Under the pieces are notes generated by a model, which saw only the letters and a program-made list of their open reading frames with translations, was not told the origin of the DNA and made no database searches. Positions 27,470-29,121 of a DNA stretch of 29,121 nt are shown here, one piece after another. Source of the DNA: Chara braunii (taxonomy: Eukaryota; Streptophyta; Charophyceae; Charales; Characeae); contig BFEA01000223.1 of NCBI GenBank assembly GCA_003427395.1, forward strand, positions 1,173,311-1,202,431. The letters are read 5' to 3'. Each line of letters begins with the position of its first letter. Position 1 is the stretch's first letter. The position numbers and the translations under genes were made by a program.

Positions 27470-28640
27470 AGATTTCGGTAGAAGGAAAATTACTGGCTTA
27501 TAAATCAGACACCCCCTTCTCGCATCTTCCCCTAAATCCAATCTGCTGGTCTTTGTCTACACACAAACCTTCAGGACCAGCCCATACCAAGACGGTTCAC
27601 ACTCTTTCGGTTAAATCTGTTTATAGGATGTTGAGACCTAAGGTTGGCCTTAAGGAATGCGTTCAGAATCGGTGGATGAGACACCTAAATGTAGGAAGGG
27701 AAGAACTGCGCTCGGTCAAATGGTTTCAGCTGTCTAAAACAAAACCGGCCAAAATCGCATCTCTCCAATGGCGAATAACTCGTAGATGTTTACCTACTAA
27801 TGACTGGCTTATAGATAGGACTTCACTAGAACAGAAAGGAAAAGCATTCCCCTGGTGCAAGTTTGGCTTATAGATAGGACTTCACTAGAACAGAAAGGAA
27901 AAACATTCCCCTNGTGCAAGTTTTGTAGATCTGCCTTCCCCTCCAAACTTATCCCAGAAACTATAGAACACATATTCCTGCAATGCCCGGGTTCGGTGTG
28001 GTTATGGCGATGGTGGGATAGAATCTGGAGTCATATCGGAACATCCCTCCCTTGGCCATGGAACTGGAAAGCTTTATTACTTGAAGATTGGAATCCGTCG
28101 CTGGAGGATACCTTACTCTGAATTTATTTAAGATCTCTAGAAGAGCGGTGATCTGGGCACTATGGGTTCGTAGGTGTACCTATGAGATAGAAGGTGCTCG
28201 GCTTGATGGTCCTGAATATACAGACACTATTAAAAAGCAAATGCAGATTGAAATCACAGTTAGATGGGAAAAAGTGAAGGAAAAGCTTAAATTCTTTTCT
28301 CTGGAAAAAGACATCAAACAGCACATTCAAATATTCAATCAAGACTGGCTTGGAGGGGAACAAGGAGGGAAGATGGGAAGGGTGGAATGGAAAAGGAGGC
28401 AGGAAGATGGGTCAGGGAAAGAGTCATGGAATTANCGTCTCACTTTTAATGACTGGAGTACTATTGACTCCAGTATTCCAATTAGTCCACCTTCAAGTTT
28501 CCCAGATCCCTTTCCCCCCCTGGGTATGCCACTGGTTCCAATCTCTTGGTACGCGCAGGATGGTGTCTGAGATTATACACTACCTCTTTTCTGGTTATGT
28601 TCCATATCGGCTTCTGGAAATAATGGGTTGGAATGTTAGG
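27470..28640 (+). pseudogene. LINE ORF2 C-terminal part with zinc finger, plus strand
   Basis: Frames in order: KLLAYKSDTPFSHLPLNPIC, HTLSVKSVYRMLRPK and SKTKPAKIASLQWRITRRCL (to 27871); then CKFCRSAFPSKLIPETIEHI and FLQCPGSVWLWRWWDRIW (27855-28121); then AVIWALWVRRCTYEIEGARL to QHIQIFNQDWLGG (28088-28570). The CxxC...HxxxxC zinc finger of LINE reverse transcriptases is present, although an N at 27913 hides the residue before its first Cys. A 59-bp tandem duplication (27806-27864, 27865-27923) shifts the frame in front of the finger, and another shift lies near 28100. Ns at 27913, 28435, 28670 and 28778. RT and endonuclease are absent, so the copy is 5'-truncated near the (GA)/(TC) repeat. 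Confidence 0.85.
27806..27923 (+). repeat. 59-bp tandem duplication in the LINE
   Basis: Two adjacent copies, starting GGCTTATAGATAGGACTTCA, differ at one base (G/A) plus an N. 59 is not a multiple of 3, so the frame breaks. It may be real slippage or an assembly error, given the nearby Ns. Confidence 0.9.
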
Positions 28641-28901
28641 AAACGACTCAGGTTGTGAGATACAATTTTNTGTCCACAAAGATCGCTGACCAGGATTCTC
28701 AGTTTGGAAAATATCAGAGGATGGGGAAGCTGGAAGTGCTAGATAGTCACGTATATCAGGCGCCCGTTCAGGGTGAANAGGCACAGGTGACAAATCCCCT
28801 TTATCTTCCTGGTTTCTGGCGGGGGCATGCATGGCTGTTGGCTGTCCAGAGTGCAGAGGCACGGGAGACACTGGTTTTATCTAGACTTATATCTGATCAA
28901 A

Positions 28902-29121
28902 GGGGACGCTGGGCNCGGTTCCCAGCACGCGGTGTTCCTTGTCAGCTCAAGTATTTATGATGTTAAGGGACGCTGGACCCGTTTTCCAGCAGGTGCAGCT
29001 CCCCACCAATGGAACGGAGCCATCTACCAAACAGGGAGAATAGAGGGGGTGTCTGCTCTTATCACCATCCCCTCTATTCCCCTTCAAAGATGTTCTTAAA
29101 AAAAAAAAAAAAAAAAAAAAA
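28902..29121 (+). mobile_element. LINE 3' UTR-like cassette with poly(A) tail
   Basis: Two H1 units (28908-28926 GCTGGG/CCCAGC, with an N; 28972-28990 GCTGGA/TCCAGC), H2 (GCTCCCCACCAATGGAACGG), H3 with an 11-bp stem GAATAGAGGGG (29038-29048) and CCCCTCTATTC (29069-29079) around GTGTCTGCTCTTATCACCAT, then TTCTT and poly(A) from 29098 to the window edge. It follows the plus-strand LINE ORF2 remnant in the same orientation, about 260 bp after the last coding-like sequence, so it is most simply that LINE's 3' untranslated region. Confidence 0.75.

Overview
The window looks like repeat-rich, gene-poor nuclear DNA of a large-genome eukaryote. It carries decayed LINE reverse transcriptases, poly(A) retroposon tails, target-site duplications (TSDs), nonautonomous DNA transposons, long microsatellites, a 129-base N gap and scattered single Ns. 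The LINE proteins (apurinic-type endonuclease, FADD reverse transcriptase, C-terminal CxxC...HxxxxC zinc finger) resemble the L1-like LINEs of streptophytes. A charophyte alga or plant is the best guess, but this is inference. I found no convincing host gene, rRNA, functional tRNA or CRISPR.

Layout. 1-3260: minus-strand LINE ORF2 pseudogene (endonuclease, RT, C-terminal half) running off the left edge. 3396-3558: short TTTAAACCACC element ('family B'). 3858-4265: direct repeats and a tRNA-like SINE head. 4266-8290: mostly unrecognised sequence with two decayed tandem repeats. 8291-10046: retroposon cassette, several family B copies, a tail-only insertion and a 427-bp element with terminal inverted repeats (TIRs). 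10729-10917: two more tiny target-primed insertions. 11600-12340: decayed hairpin modules. 12361-12700: Asn/Thr-codon-rich repeats. 13745-16260: cassette-bearing retroposons, nested family B copies and a perfect 56-bp palindrome. 16265-16576 and 20715-21464: two related Asn-rich repeat ORFs. 16813-17890 and 23568-24451: opposite-facing copies of a longer noncoding retroposon. 21657-21911: fold-back element. 22045-23240: LINE fragments and cassettes. 24740-26092: second LINE endonuclease split by a cassette retroposon. 26129-27036: hAT-like element. 27470-29121: plus-strand LINE 3' end followed by the cassette and a poly(A) tail at the window edge.

The main signal is a recurring 3'-end cassette: hairpin H1 (GCTGGA-CCCGGTT-TCCAGC and paired variants), hairpin H2 (GCTCC...GGAGC), often hairpin H3 (near-constant loop, very different but self-complementary stems), then poly(A). 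It follows both a LINE ORF remnant and many noncoding copies, in either orientation. Several insertions have clear TSDs. I infer an RNA structure used by the LINE machinery for 3'-end recognition, shared between a LINE and nonautonomous partners.
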